Made by a program: the position numbers and the translations under genes. A model generated the notes under the pieces. That model saw nothing but the letters and a program-made list of their open reading frames with translations, did no database searches and was not told where the DNA came from. A DNA stretch of 64,000 bases from JACPDI01 sp035463475. Its GTDB lineage: Bacteria > Acidobacteriota > Vicinamibacteria > Vicinamibacterales > 2-12-FULL-66-21. The stretch lies in NCBI GenBank assembly GCA_035463475.1, contig DATHTE010000136.1, positions 1 through 64,000 on the forward strand, given 5' to 3'. The first letter of the stretch is position 1; each line of letters starts with the position of its first letter. Positions 42,300 through 51,895 of the stretch are shown here, in pieces.

Positions 42300-44879
42300 T
42301 CACTTCACCACGCCGGGAGTGTCCATCACCGCGGCCTGGATCTCGGCGGGCAGATGGGCCAGCGCCGCGAGACCCAGACGGTCGGCCGCGGCATTGTCCC
42401 CCTCGAACGACAGCAGCGACGCTTCCCAGATGTCCGCACCCCGCTCGCGCCACTCGAGGTGCTCGGCCTGCAGTGAGTCGGCCGCCGTGCCCGCAAGCGG
42501 ACGCGAGCTGATTTCGTCCAGACGCGCCTTCAGGGGCCTGGCGACGAAGGCGGCCGCTTCTCCGCTCGCGATGCGAAGGTGCAGCCGCGGGCTCGCCAGT
42601 TCGACCCACGGGCTGGCGTCGCGATTGCGCGGCGCCGACCGGAAACGCTGCTGCGTGGGATCGAGCGGCCCGACGCAGTAGAGCCACAGCCCAGCCGGGT
42701 GAGAGAGATAAGGATTGCTCCGATCGGGAGCCGCCGCCAGCGCGCGGGTGCGGGCATCCGCGTTTCTCGCGTCGAGGCCGCGCGTGTCGGTGTGGCCAAC
42801 CAGGGCGACAACCGCCTGCCCGGCGTTGAAGTCCCCTCGCCAGAGCGTGGTGCGAGGGAAGACGTCGAGGAACGACGCGGCGATGCTGTCGAACTCGGTC
42901 TCTGAAATCTGGTAGAGCGGCACCCACTGACAGTACAGCCCGCCGGGCGCCAGCACGCGCCGCACGGCCTCGAAGCTGTCCCTCGTGTAGAGCGAGGACT
43001 CGCCGCGCCGCCACGGGACGACGAGGTCCCCGACGACGACGTCGAAGCGCTTTCGCGTGGCGGCCACGTAGCTGCGCGCGTCCTCCTCGCGTATGCGCAC
43101 GCGCGGGTCGTCGAGCACGTGGTGGTTCGCCTCACCAAACCAGTCGCGAGCGGCGCTGACCACCTCCGGCACCAGTTCCAGGGCCAGCACCTCGCGGACC
43201 GGGTGAAATCGGATCGCGCTCAGCGAGATGCCGGTGCCAAGACCGAGGTAGGCCACGCGCTCGGGACGCGGGTGGAGGAGGAGCGGGATGTGCCCCTGGA
43301 GGCGCTCGTCTCCCGCCGCCGCGCTGCCTCCCAGCACGTAGAAGTTGTTCAACTTGATGCGGCGATGGCCCTCGTGCTCGACGACGGCGACGCTGCCGAA
43401 GGGGCCCTCGCGCAGATCGAGCAGGCGATCCGTGCCGGAGAGCTTCATCGGGGGCAGCGACCCCGGAGGAACGACGAGGAACGCGACGCTCGCGATCGCG
43501 ACGGCGGCCGCCAGCGCGCCGCGGACCGCTCGACCCGCGCCGCGTGATGCAATCCCTGCGCAAGCGATCGACAGCGCGCCGAGAAGGCTCACGGCGGTCC
43601 AGAGCCCGGTCGCGGGCGCAAGCGCGAAGAGGGCGAGGAGCGGCCCCACGATCGCGCCGGCCGTGTTCGCCGCGAGGACTGATCCGACAGCAGGTCCGCC
43701 TTCGCAGGAAATCTGCCCCTCTTCCTCCATCAGCGCGGGCAGCACCAGTCCCAGCAGGAAGCTCGGCGCCAGCAGCGCCGCGGCGACGAGCGCGGCGAGA
43801 TGAGCCTCGTGCGCGAAGAGCCGTCCGCCGGCGAGGTAGTCGAGGCCCGTCGCGCGCACGAACAGCGCCGGCAGAACCACCATCCAGGCGCCGGCCCCCG
43901 CCCAGCCGAAGGCGACGAGCCCGCGCGCGGCGGCGCCGCGCTGCAGCGCCGCGCGCGCCAGGGCCGCGCCGGAACCGAGTCCGGCGAGAAACACCGCGAC
44001 GACGGTGGCAAACGAGTACACGGAGTTCTCGTGAACGAGCGCAAACGCCCGCGTGGCGAGCGCTTCGAGCGCGAGCGTGATCGCGCCAGAGAGGAACGCG
44101 AGCGCCAGGGTGCCGCCGCCGAGTGGCCGCGGCGTGTCACGTGCCGCCTTCGCCTTCGGCTTCGGCGCGCCGGGAGCCGCCTTGAGCTTCGGCCTCGGCG
44201 AGCCGGGAGCCGCCTTCGCTGGCCGCGTCCCCTCCTCGATGGCGGCCGATCGCGTTTCCGGCGCACGCGCGAGAAGCAGGGCGCCGGCCGCGATCACGAG
44301 GCTTGCCGTGACTGCCGCGGCGAGCGCGCCCGGGGCGCCGAGGTACGGAAGCAGGACCACCGGGACGGTGAGGGCCCCGCAGGCGGCCCCCAGCGTGTTG
44401 ACCGCGTACAAGCCGCCGGCGCGAACGCCGAGCGACTGCGCGCTCGCCGCGACGAACTGCGCGAGCACGGGCAGCGTTCCACCCATGCATGTCGCGGGAA
44501 CCAGGACCGCGAGCACCGCGACGACGACACTCAGTGTGAGGCGCAGAGCGACGCTCTCGCCCGAGGCGTCGTAGAGCCACGCATAGGCAGGCTGCACCGC
44601 GCGGAGGAACGGCTCCACGGCCAGGGCCGAGAGGGCGGTGAGGAGCTCGAGGGCCGCAAACACCCGCAGCGGCCGGGTGAGGCGCGGCGCAAGGCGGCCG
44701 AGCAGGTAGCTGCCGAACCCGAGCCCTATGAAGAATGCGGTGAGCGCCGCGGCAACCGCCGGCGCCGTCGCGCCGAGCAGCACGGAGAAGCGACGCATCC
44801 ACAGGACTTCGTACGCGAGCGCGGCTGCGCCCGACAGAAAGAAGAGGATGTGGAGAGGCGGTCTCAGCCGCCGCAGCAT
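42300..44879 (-). CDS. Multi-helix membrane protein fused to a spermidine-synthase-like domain
   Basis: 859 residues. Membrane helices from 10 onward make two six-helix groups (about 10-220 and 265-490), separated by a repetitive Lys/Pro/Ala linker (about 225-260: PRPKLKAAPGAPKPKAKAAR). After residue 510 comes a Rossmann methyltransferase-like domain of the spermidine-synthase family with YLGLGTGISLSAIR and FDVVVGDLVVPWRRG. Such membrane-fused proteins are widespread and often not true aminopropyltransferases; the substrate is unknown. Its start lies inside the 3-prime end of the TlpA gene (16-bp overlap), placing it last in a four-gene operon. Confidence 0.85.
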   Translation of the reverse strand: MLRRLRPPLHILFFLSGAAALAYEVLWMRRFSVLLGATAPAVAAALTAFFIGLGFGSYLLGRLAPRLTRPLRVFAALELLTALSALAVEPFLRAVQPAYAWLYDASGESVALRLTLSVVVAVLAVLVPATCMGGTLPVLAQFVAASAQSLGVRAGGLYAVNTLGAACGALTVPVVLLPYLGAPGALAAAVTASLVIAAGALLLARAPETRSAAIEEGTRPAKAAPGSPRPKLKAAPGAPKPKAKAARDTPRPLGGGTLALAFLSGAITLALEALATRAFALVHENSVYSFATVVAVFLAGLGSGAALARAALQRGAAARGLVAFGWAGAGAWMVVLPALFVRATGLDYLAGGRLFAHEAHLAALVAAALLAPSFLLGLVLPALMEEEGQISCEGGPAVGSVLAANTAGAIVGPLLALFALAPATGLWTAVSLLGALSIACAGIASRGAGRAVRGALAAAVAIASVAFLVVPPGSLPPMKLSGTDRLLDLREGPFGSVAVVEHEGHRRIKLNNFYVLGGSAAAGDERLQGHIPLLLHPRPERVAYLGLGTGISLSAIRFHPVREVLALELVPEVVSAARDWFGEANHHVLDDPRVRIREEDARSYVAATRKRFDVVVGDLVVPWRRGESSLYTRDSFEAVRRVLAPGGLYCQWVPLYQISETEFDSIAASFLDVFPRTTLWRGDFNAGQAVVALVGHTDTRGLDARNADARTRALAAAPDRSNPYLSHPAGLWLYCVGPLDPTQQRFRSAPRNRDASPWVELASPRLHLRIASGEAAAFVARPLKARLDEISSRPLAGTAADSLQAEHLEWRERGADIWEASLLSFEGDNAAADRLGLAALAHLPAEIQAAVMDTPGVVK

Positions 44880-45424
44880 GCAGCCGCGGAAGGGGCCGCT
44901 TCGGCGAGGATCCGGTCAAGCAGCGTGCGCAGCTCGGTCGCGTCGGTCGCGCCCAGGATCCGCGCTGCGACCCGGCCTTGCGGATCCACGATCACCGTCG
45001 AGGGGAGCCCGACGCCGACGCCAAACGCTTCCAGGTGGTCCGCTGACGCCTCGAGCCAGATGGGAAACTGGATCTCGTAGCGGCGCACGAACTCCTGCAC
45101 CTTGTCTCGCGCCGAGCGGGGCTCGTTTGCGGCGCCGACGAACTCGACGCCGCGGTCCCGATAGTCGGCGTGGACCCTCGTGAACTCGGGCATCTCACGC
45201 TTGCACGGCCCGCACCAGGTGGCCCAGAAGTTCACGACCACGACCTTGCCCTTGAGGTCTGAGAGCTGGCGCTTCCGCCCCTCCAGATCGCGGAGTGAGA
45301 GCGTGGGCGCCGCCTCGCGTTTGTCCGACGGCACCCATGCGTCCGCGGGCCCTGCGAAAGCGAGCCACGATCCGCCTCCGCAAAGCCCCAGGACAACGAG
45401 CAGCAGAACACGACCGAACCGCAT
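44864..45424 (-). CDS. TlpA/ResA-type thioredoxin-fold disulfide protein
   Basis: 186 residues. A signal anchor (1-24) precedes a thioredoxin-fold domain (about 40-170) with the redox site FWATWCGPCKREMPEF (CxxC) and the cis-proline in VGLPSTVIVDPQG. It probably reduces or oxidises cysteines on the periplasmic side, as in cytochrome c or metal-centre assembly. The C-terminus ends CCGG with two further cysteines. It starts 9 bases after the outer-membrane gene and overlaps the next gene by 16 bases. Confidence 0.9.
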   Translation of the reverse strand: MRFGRVLLLVVLGLCGGGSWLAFAGPADAWVPSDKREAAPTLSLRDLEGRKRQLSDLKGKVVVVNFWATWCGPCKREMPEFTRVHADYRDRGVEFVGAANEPRSARDKVQEFVRRYEIQFPIWLEASADHLEAFGVGVGLPSTVIVDPQGRVAARILGATDATELRTLLDRILAEAAPSAAACCGG

Positions 45425-45433
45425 CGCCAGTCG

Positions 45434-46534
45434 TCAGAACCGGCGCGAGTAGCCGGCCATCACGAGGTAGTCGGCGAACGCGGCGTCGCCGTGCGCTCCC
45501 CTCGCCTCGTCCGCGACGCTCACGAACCGGTTCCGGTAGATCGCAAACGGGATCCCGAACGTGACGACGTGCTTGCCGTTGATGATGTTGATCGCGGGCT
45601 CGATCGAGACCGCGACCCCCGGACGCCTGAAGCCATCGTCTGGCCCCAGAAGATCGCGTACGGGAACACCTTCCACGCGGATGCCGGCGCTGAACGACAG
45701 CCTCTTGCTCTTCGGGATCGGGAACGCCGCCCCGGCGCGCAGCAGGTATTGATCGGCGATCGACATCACCTGCTCGCCCGGTGCGCCGCGGTAGGTGAGC
45801 ACCTCGCTCCGTCCCTGGGGGTTGGCCAGATACGCCCCGCTCGCGTAAATGGACACGTTCCCCCCCGCCAGGCCTTTGAACGTGCTGAAGTCGGCCAGGA
45901 TTCCGAACCCGCCGTCACCCGGCTGGATCGACTGATCGACGGTTCGGATGACGCTCGTGATGCTGCCGTTCGGCGCCGGCGCCGACGAGAACACCCGGAA
46001 CGAGTCGGTCACGTTATTGGTGCCGGTAGGCAGCTTCACGCCTAGACCGAGCTGCAGGTTGGCGCCAAGGTGCGTGTCCGGGTCGAACATCCAGCGCCGT
46101 GCCGAAACGACAATGTCGCCGATGCCGCGCGCCTGCGTCTGGTAGCGCTCGATGATCTCGCGCTGCGCGTTGCGCAGCGGTTGCGAACGCGTGCCCATGA
46201 AATACGGTACGCCAGCACTCAGCTCGATGCGTCTGGTGGCCTGGTACCTGATGCTCAGGTCCGCGAGATTGACGCTGTTGATGACCTGACTGCTTTCGTG
46301 GTCTCGCTCGGCCTGGTACTCGGACCCGACGAAGTGCCGGTCTGACTTCTGATAGCGCCAGCCCATGGAGAACGACCAGGTTCCCTGGGCCGGGTACGCT
46401 CCACCCTGCACGCCTAGCACGGGCGTGCCCATTCGTGCGGCCACTCAGCCTTGCGCGAAGGCGTGCCGCGGGGTGGCGAGCACCACAGCCGCGCCGAAGG
46501 CGGCGACAAAACAGAAACGAAGGACCCCACTCAT
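45434..46534 (-). CDS. Outer-membrane beta-barrel protein interrupted by an in-frame TGA
   Basis: Read through, 366 residues: a signal peptide (1-28, FCFVAAFGAAVVLATPRHAFAQ), one TGA codon at 46447-46445 (codon 30) directly behind Ala-Phe-Ala-Gln-Gly, then a barrel rich in paired beta strands (RIELSAGVPYFMGTR, LGANLQLGLGVKLPTGTN) ending AFADYLVMAGYSRRF. The ATG at 46534 has a strong GGGGAGG site. The TGA is the only break: signal and barrel are in the same frame. A GTG follows it, but without its own signal peptide or ribosome site. Either nonsense mutation, sequencing error or recoding to selenocysteine. Function unknown; operon with CDF, TlpA and speE-like genes. Confidence 0.6.
46408..46428 (-). 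other. Hairpin 16 nt downstream of the in-frame TGA (bSECIS-like)
   Basis: Minus strand GCACGCC-CGTGCTA-GGCGTGC: a perfect 7-bp stem with a 7-nt loop whose second base is G. Bacterial SECIS elements typically put a 4-16-bp upper stem with G in the first two loop positions about 16-37 nt after UGA; here the loop starts 24 nt after it. GC-rich DNA makes hairpins by chance, so this is only suggestive. Confidence 0.35.
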
Positions 46535-46643
46535 CGATGTTCCTCCCCCTGCCGATGAGCAGCGCACGATATCCGGGAGGGTGCCGGGTGTCAATAATGC
46601 GAAAAGTGAATTCGCTCCTGATGAGCTTTCGCTCCCCGTCCGC

Positions 46644-47618
46644 TCATCGGAGCCGAGCCGACGGGGGGCGCGCAGCGGGATCGAGGCGAGGCTGCCCGCG
46701 CGACCCTCGATCCAGCGACTGGTCGTCCCAGGACGACGAATCCTCGATCGATTCCAGGTGCGTGAACACCGTCGTCCCGGGCAGCGCCGTGCGGATGTCG
46801 GACTCGACCTGCTCCAGCAGTTCGTGCCCGCGGTGCACGCTCCACTCACCGGGGACGAGCACGTGGACGGACACGAATCTCCGCACGCCGGATCGCCTGG
46901 TCCGCAGCGCGTGGTACTGGATGCCCTGCGCGGCGTGGCGCTCGAGAACCGATCGCAGTTGCTCCCGCTCCTGCGCCGGTAGGGCGGTGTCCATCAGGCC
47001 GCGCACGGAATCGCGCACGATGCGGAACCCGGTGACCACGATGTTCGCCGCCACCGCCAGTGCCACGATCGGATCGAGTTGCAGCCATCCGGTGAGATAG
47101 ACCGCTCCAAGCGCCACGAGCACGCCGGCGGACGTCCAGACGTCCGTCAGGAGATGACGGGCGTCCGCCTCGAGCGTGACGGAATGAAAACGACGCCCGG
47201 CGCGCAGGAGCACGCGCGCGACGACGAGATTGACGAAGGACGCAGCGGCCGAAACCGCGACGCCGATGCCGAGGGCGTCCAGCGGCCGCGGCGCCAGCAG
47301 GCGCTGCACGGCGGCAAATGCGATGCTCAAGGCGGCGAACAGAATGAGCGTACCTTCCGCACCACTCGAGAAGTACTCGGCCTTGGTGTGCCCGTACGCG
47401 TGGTCTTCGTCCGGCTCGCGCGCCGCGACCGTCAGCATCCACAGCGCCATCAGCGCGCCGGCCAGGTTGACCAGGGACTCGACGGCATCGGAGAGCAGCC
47501 CGACCGATCCGGTCAGGAGATAGGCGGCCGCCTTCAACGCCATCGTCACCAGGGCGGCGACAATCGAAAGCCAGGCATAGCGGCGCAGAAACAGGGGATC
47601 GGCCGGGTCGGGCGTCAC
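46644..47618 (-). CDS. Cation diffusion facilitator (CDF) metal exporter
   Basis: 324 residues. Six membrane helices (about 13-215) with the metal-site patterns GLLSDAVESLVN on helix 2 and HLLTDVWTSAGV on helix 5 (HxxxD). The second acidic residue of helix 2 is Glu rather than the usual Asp. Then a cytoplasmic ferredoxin-like domain (about 220-300, HALRTRRSGVRRFVSVHVLV) with an Arg-rich tail. Exports divalent Zn, Fe, Co or Mn; which one is not clear. First gene of the run to 42300, although 109 bases separate it from the barrel gene. Confidence 0.9.
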   Translation of the reverse strand: MTPDPADPLFLRRYAWLSIVAALVTMALKAAAYLLTGSVGLLSDAVESLVNLAGALMALWMLTVAAREPDEDHAYGHTKAEYFSSGAEGTLILFAALSIAFAAVQRLLAPRPLDALGIGVAVSAAASFVNLVVARVLLRAGRRFHSVTLEADARHLLTDVWTSAGVLVALGAVYLTGWLQLDPIVALAVAANIVVTGFRIVRDSVRGLMDTALPAQEREQLRSVLERHAAQGIQYHALRTRRSGVRRFVSVHVLVPGEWSVHRGHELLEQVESDIRTALPGTTVFTHLESIEDSSSWDDQSLDRGSRGQPRLDPAARPPSARLR

Positions 47619-47665
47619 GCCACGATCATAAGTGATTCACGTCGCGGGCATAAGATAACCGGCGT

Positions 47666-49285
47666 ATGGCAGCGGCTCCCGAAAACAACAGTCTCGTCCT
47701 GCCCCAAAAGGGCAGGCGCACTGCGGGATCTCGCGACAGCGCAGCCGCACTCCCCGCCGACGTCCTCAGCCAGTCGGCCGAGCGGCTCCGTATCCTGGCA
47801 TTGCTGTATGCCTTCGTGTTCGTGATGGCCGGGTACGTTCCGGCGCTTCTGCTCCCCGCCGAACGACCTCGTTTGTTGTCCAGTTTCCTGCTCTGGGGAC
47901 CCGGCGTCATCGCGATCGCCGTCGCGCTGCTCGTGGCCGCCGTGATCCGGAGCGCGCGCGTGCCGCTGCCCGCAGTCATGAACATCGGCCTGGTGTTCGA
48001 GGTGGTGGGCAGTTACGGCATCGCCGCCGCCGAGTTCCTGGACCCAATGGGGATCACCATCGGGACGGGCCATTTTGGCCTCTCATGGGTCGCGGTCTGG
48101 ACGCTGCTTTTCACAATCGTCGTGCCGACCCCGCCGCGGCGAGCGCTCGTGGCCGCGTTGGCCGCGGCCAGCTCGGTGTCCGTCGTCGTCGCACTGGTGA
48201 TCGTGGTGTATCCGAACTCGTCCACGATCACCGGGTTGCAGTTCTTCGTCGGGCTCGTGCTCCCCTACCTGCTGATCGTACTGATGGCGTACGTCGGTGC
48301 CCGTGTTGTTTACGCGCTGGGAACGGAAGTCAGCCGCGCGCGCGAGCTGGGCAGCTACCACCTGGTCGAGCGGCTGGGACAAGGCGGAATGGGAGAGGTG
48401 TGGCGCGCGAAACATCGAATGCTCGCGCGTCCCGCCGCCATCAAGCTGGTTCGGCCCTCGCGCACGGGAGACGCGCGAAGCCTCGCATCCGAAGATGCAC
48501 GCCGGCGCTTCGAGCAGGAGGCGCAGGCCATCGCAAGCCTTCGGTCGCCACACACGATTGAGTTGTTCGACTTTGGTGTGGCCGATGACGGCACGTTCTA
48601 CTACGCGATGGAACTTCTCGAGGGTCTCGACGCCGACGCCCTCGTGCGACGGACCGGCCCCATGCCGGCCGAACGCGCCATCCACGTGCTCCAACAGGTC
48701 TGTCACTCTCTCTCGGAGGCGCATTCGCGCGGCCTCGTGCACCGCGACGTCAAGCCCGCCAACGTCTTCCTGTGTCGATACGGCGAGGACTACGACTTCG
48801 TGAAGATGCTGGATTTCGGGATCGTGAAAGCGGCTGAAGAAGGCGCGGACACCCAGCCAGCCCTCACGCTGGAGAACGCCATTCACGGCACCCCGGCGTT
48901 CATCGCGCCCGAACAGGCTCTGGGTGGATCGACGATCGACGGCCGCGCAGACATCTACGCCACCGGCTGCGTCGCTTACTGGCTGTTGACCGGCGAGCTC
49001 GTGTTCACCGCCGACACGCCGCTCGGGCTCGTGATGCAGCACGTCCAGACGGAGCCGACGCCGCCGTCGGCCAGAACGGAGCGGCGGATTCCAGCGGCGC
49101 TGAACGACCTCGTGCTGTCATGCCTCGCGAAGGACCCCGCACAGCGGCCGCAGACGGCGAAGGAGTTGTCGCACCGCCTGGCTGCGATAGACGGCGCACG
49201 TGCCTGGACCGAGGATCAGGCGCGGACGTGGTGGACAACGCACGAAGCGGCGTTGGGCGATCGGGCACAGGCGCTCAACCCGTAA
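47666..49285 (+). CDS. Ser/Thr protein kinase with N-terminal six-helix membrane domain
   Basis: 539 residues. Six hydrophobic helices (about 45-215) precede a Hanks kinase domain (about 228-500), the reverse of the common kinase-first layout. The kinase has the glycine loop LGQGGMGEVWRAKH, the lysine in PAAIKLVRP, the catalytic loop LVHRDVKPANVF and the metal site LDFGIVK, so it should be active. The membrane part resembles 7TM-type sensors without an obvious ligand site. It converges on the next kinase gene, 10 bases between stops, and is divergent from the CDF operon. Confidence 0.9.
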   Translation: MAAAPENNSLVLPQKGRRTAGSRDSAAALPADVLSQSAERLRILALLYAFVFVMAGYVPALLLPAERPRLLSSFLLWGPGVIAIAVALLVAAVIRSARVPLPAVMNIGLVFEVVGSYGIAAAEFLDPMGITIGTGHFGLSWVAVWTLLFTIVVPTPPRRALVAALAAASSVSVVVALVIVVYPNSSTITGLQFFVGLVLPYLLIVLMAYVGARVVYALGTEVSRARELGSYHLVERLGQGGMGEVWRAKHRMLARPAAIKLVRPSRTGDARSLASEDARRRFEQEAQAIASLRSPHTIELFDFGVADDGTFYYAMELLEGLDADALVRRTGPMPAERAIHVLQQVCHSLSEAHSRGLVHRDVKPANVFLCRYGEDYDFVKMLDFGIVKAAEEGADTQPALTLENAIHGTPAFIAPEQALGGSTIDGRADIYATGCVAYWLLTGELVFTADTPLGLVMQHVQTEPTPPSARTERRIPAALNDLVLSCLAKDPAQRPQTAKELSHRLAAIDGARAWTEDQARTWWTTHEAALGDRAQALNP

Positions 49286-49295
49286 ACGAGACTGT

Positions 49296-51563
49296 TCACA
49301 CCTCAAAGCGCTCGGACCGTTCCTTCATCCGCCGAATCAGTTCCTGAAAGCGCCCGTCGTCGTGAAGCGACGACATGACCCAGGTGTTCGACAGCGCGAC
49401 GTGATAGCCCACCCCCAGGCGATCCGCATTCTCCAGCCACCTCAGCGCCTCGCCCTTCTCGCCGACGAGTGCGTAGCACTCGGCGAGGCGCGCCGAGAAG
49501 TAGTCGTCCCACGAGGCTGCCTCGGTCAGCGATTCCGCTACCGCGATGGTGCCCGCCTTGTCATGACGGAGCGCCCTCGCCAGGCAGAGAGCCAGCCGCC
49601 CGAGGGGCGCGTCCGGCAGGTCCGCCGCAAGGCTGTCCAGAATCGGGAGTGCTTCGTCGAAGCGCTTGTTCATCGCGAGCACCCAGCCGTAGAGGCCGCG
49701 TCCGAGCGGGTTGTCGGGCGCCATTTCGTAGCACGCGCGGTACGCGTCGACAGCCTCGTCCCAACGCCCCTCGTCGTTGTCGGCCCAGCCCGGCAGGCAG
49801 TGATTGACGAACGTCAGCGGATCGACATCGAGAAGCCTGCGAATGAAGGGGCGCGCCGCGGCTGGTTTTCCGACTGAGAGGTATGCGTACCCCAGCGACC
49901 TGAGGGCTTCCGGGTCGTTCGGGTCGGCCGCGAGAAACCTCTTCAGCTCGCGCACCCCCTGCTGCATGTTTCCGCGCTTGATATTGATCACTCCACGCAG
50001 CAGGTACGCGTGCGAAGATTCGCCGTTCAACGCCGCAATCTTCGCCGCGCATTGATCGGCCCGTTTCAGGCTGGCCTCCGGCCTGATGCCCACGTTGGCG
50101 TAACGACAGTACGCCATTCCCATGGCGGCGTAGAGGAGCTCGTTCTCGCCGACGATCCGGAGGCCCTGCTGCGCGAGATCGATCGCCCGCCCGAGCGACG
50201 CCTCGTCCATACTCCAGATCTCGTGCCGGGCGCGCAGGTAGCAATCGTAGGCAGCGATGTCGGTGAGGGGCCGCGCGGCCATCCGGTCGTGTTCCTCAGG
50301 CGTCAGGTTCAGCCGCAACGCATCGACGATGGCCCGTGAGACCCGCTCCTGCATCTCGAAGACGTCGTCGAGCGTGCCTGAGTACTTCTCCGCCCACAGG
50401 TGCGCGTCGGTGCCGGTGTCGATCAGCTGCGCCGTAATGCGAAGGTTGTTCGCGGCCCGGCGGACGCTGCCCTCGAGGACGTACCGCACGTTCATCTGTC
50501 GTGCGATCGTCGGGACGTCCTTCTTCGAGTCTCTGAGCAGCATGGCGGAGGTCCGCGAAATCACCCGCAACGAGCGGACCTTGGAGAGGTCCGCGATGAT
50601 CTCCTCGGTCAATCCGTCCGCGAAGAAGGCGTTGTCGGGATCCGGACTGAGGTTGTCGAACGGGAGCACGACGATCGAGGCCTGCTCGCTCGAGACCATG
50701 CCGCTTTGCGTCCGCGACGCGGCGTCCATGCGACCGAACCGTTCCAGGTCGATGCGGAGTTCCGTCGCCGATTGGTACCGCAGTCGACGGTCCTTCTCGA
50801 GGAGCTTGGTCACGATGCGGCCCAGTTCCGGCGGGATACCAGGGCTCCGCTGCGCGGCCGGCGGCGGCGCCGATGTGAGGAGGTCGCCCACCACGCCGCC
50901 CGGCCCGGTTTCCGCGAAGGGATGCACGCCAGTCATCAGCTCATAGAGGACGACCCCGAGGGAGAAGAGGTCGGTGCGGCCGTCGAGCGTGTCACCGCGC
51001 AGCTGCTCCGGTGACATGTACGCGATGGTGCCCGCGAGTGCGCCAGTGGCGTCGCGCGTCGCTGTAGGCGCCGACGCCGCAACCGTCCGCTCGGCGACGA
51101 GCTTCGCGATGCCGAAGTCGAGCAACTTCACCGTTCCTCGCGTGCTGAGGAAAATGTTCTCCGGCTTGATGTCGCGGTGAACGATTCCCTTCGCGTGTGC
51201 CGCCTCGAGAGCATCGGCGAGCTGGCCCACGATATTCAGGATCGCCGGCGTTTCCAGCGGCCGCCCCCGCAGGCGCAACCGCAGCGGCTCGCCTTCCAGC
51301 AGTTCCATCGCGATGAACGAGCGGCCCTCGGCGGCGTCGATGTCGTAGATCGTGCAGATGTGCGGGTGGTTGAGCGCGGAAGCGGCCCTCGCCTCGCCTT
51401 GCAGGCGGCTCAGGGCGTGACGGTCGCTTGCGAGATGCTCGGGAAGAAACTTCAGCGCGACCAGCCGCCCCAGCCGCGTGTCCTCGGCCTTGTAGACGAC
51501 GCCCATGCCACCCGTGCCGAGGTGCGCAACGATCCGATAGTGCGACACGGTGCGGCCGACCAT
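49296..51563 (-). CDS. Ser/Thr protein kinase with TolB-N-like and TPR domains
   Basis: 755 residues. A Hanks kinase (about 9-275) has LGTGGMGVVYKAED, LVALKFLPEHL, VHRDIKPENIF and DFGIAKLV. A TolB-N-like/CadC-type region (about 290-420, FFADGLTEEIIADLSKVRSL then YVLEGSVRRAANNLRITAQL) and TPR repeats (about 470-750) follow. This kinase-FlgO/TolB-N-TPR architecture is common in Acidobacteria. No transmembrane helix is evident between kinase and sensor. It presumably phosphorylates partners bound by the TPRs; targets are unknown. Confidence 0.9.
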   Translation of the reverse strand: MVGRTVSHYRIVAHLGTGGMGVVYKAEDTRLGRLVALKFLPEHLASDRHALSRLQGEARAASALNHPHICTIYDIDAAEGRSFIAMELLEGEPLRLRLRGRPLETPAILNIVGQLADALEAAHAKGIVHRDIKPENIFLSTRGTVKLLDFGIAKLVAERTVAASAPTATRDATGALAGTIAYMSPEQLRGDTLDGRTDLFSLGVVLYELMTGVHPFAETGPGGVVGDLLTSAPPPAAQRSPGIPPELGRIVTKLLEKDRRLRYQSATELRIDLERFGRMDAASRTQSGMVSSEQASIVVLPFDNLSPDPDNAFFADGLTEEIIADLSKVRSLRVISRTSAMLLRDSKKDVPTIARQMNVRYVLEGSVRRAANNLRITAQLIDTGTDAHLWAEKYSGTLDDVFEMQERVSRAIVDALRLNLTPEEHDRMAARPLTDIAAYDCYLRARHEIWSMDEASLGRAIDLAQQGLRIVGENELLYAAMGMAYCRYANVGIRPEASLKRADQCAAKIAALNGESSHAYLLRGVINIKRGNMQQGVRELKRFLAADPNDPEALRSLGYAYLSVGKPAAARPFIRRLLDVDPLTFVNHCLPGWADNDEGRWDEAVDAYRACYEMAPDNPLGRGLYGWVLAMNKRFDEALPILDSLAADLPDAPLGRLALCLARALRHDKAGTIAVAESLTEAASWDDYFSARLAECYALVGEKGEALRWLENADRLGVGYHVALSNTWVMSSLHDDGRFQELIRRMKERSERFEV

Positions 51564-51895
51564 GGACGCTCCCGGGTAACGGAGGTTCTCCGCCGCGCGA
51601 CTGGCAATTATGGGAAGAGGGGGCGATTATAGCGCGGCCGGCTTAGGCGTTACCGGGCAGCAGTAAGTGCGCGCCCCCTCGATGTGTTGCCCTGGGGACT
51701 GGAGGGCCGGCGTTTCCGTGATAGACTAGCTGTTCGGATCTTGCCACGTACTGTGCCGCCTCCGGCGTAACGAGCCACTCCTGACTCGCTCCTCCTGAAG
51801 TTCAGCCTAGCTACGAGACGACATCCACCGGCGTCCGTCCGAACGATCGAGGCGGACACCAGACCATCGACTGACCGACAACACAGGGACGACAA
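51564..51895. promoter_or_regulatory. Divergent intergenic region and long cold-shock leader
   Basis: 332 bp between the divergent kinase and the cold-shock-like gene, with no open frame I would call. A long untranslated leader (perhaps 51730-51895) would suit a csp-type gene, and GTCCG...CGGAC (about 51837-51857) could pair. No clear -35/-10 was recognised and the weak GGGACGAC is the only ribosome site candidate. Confidence 0.4.
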
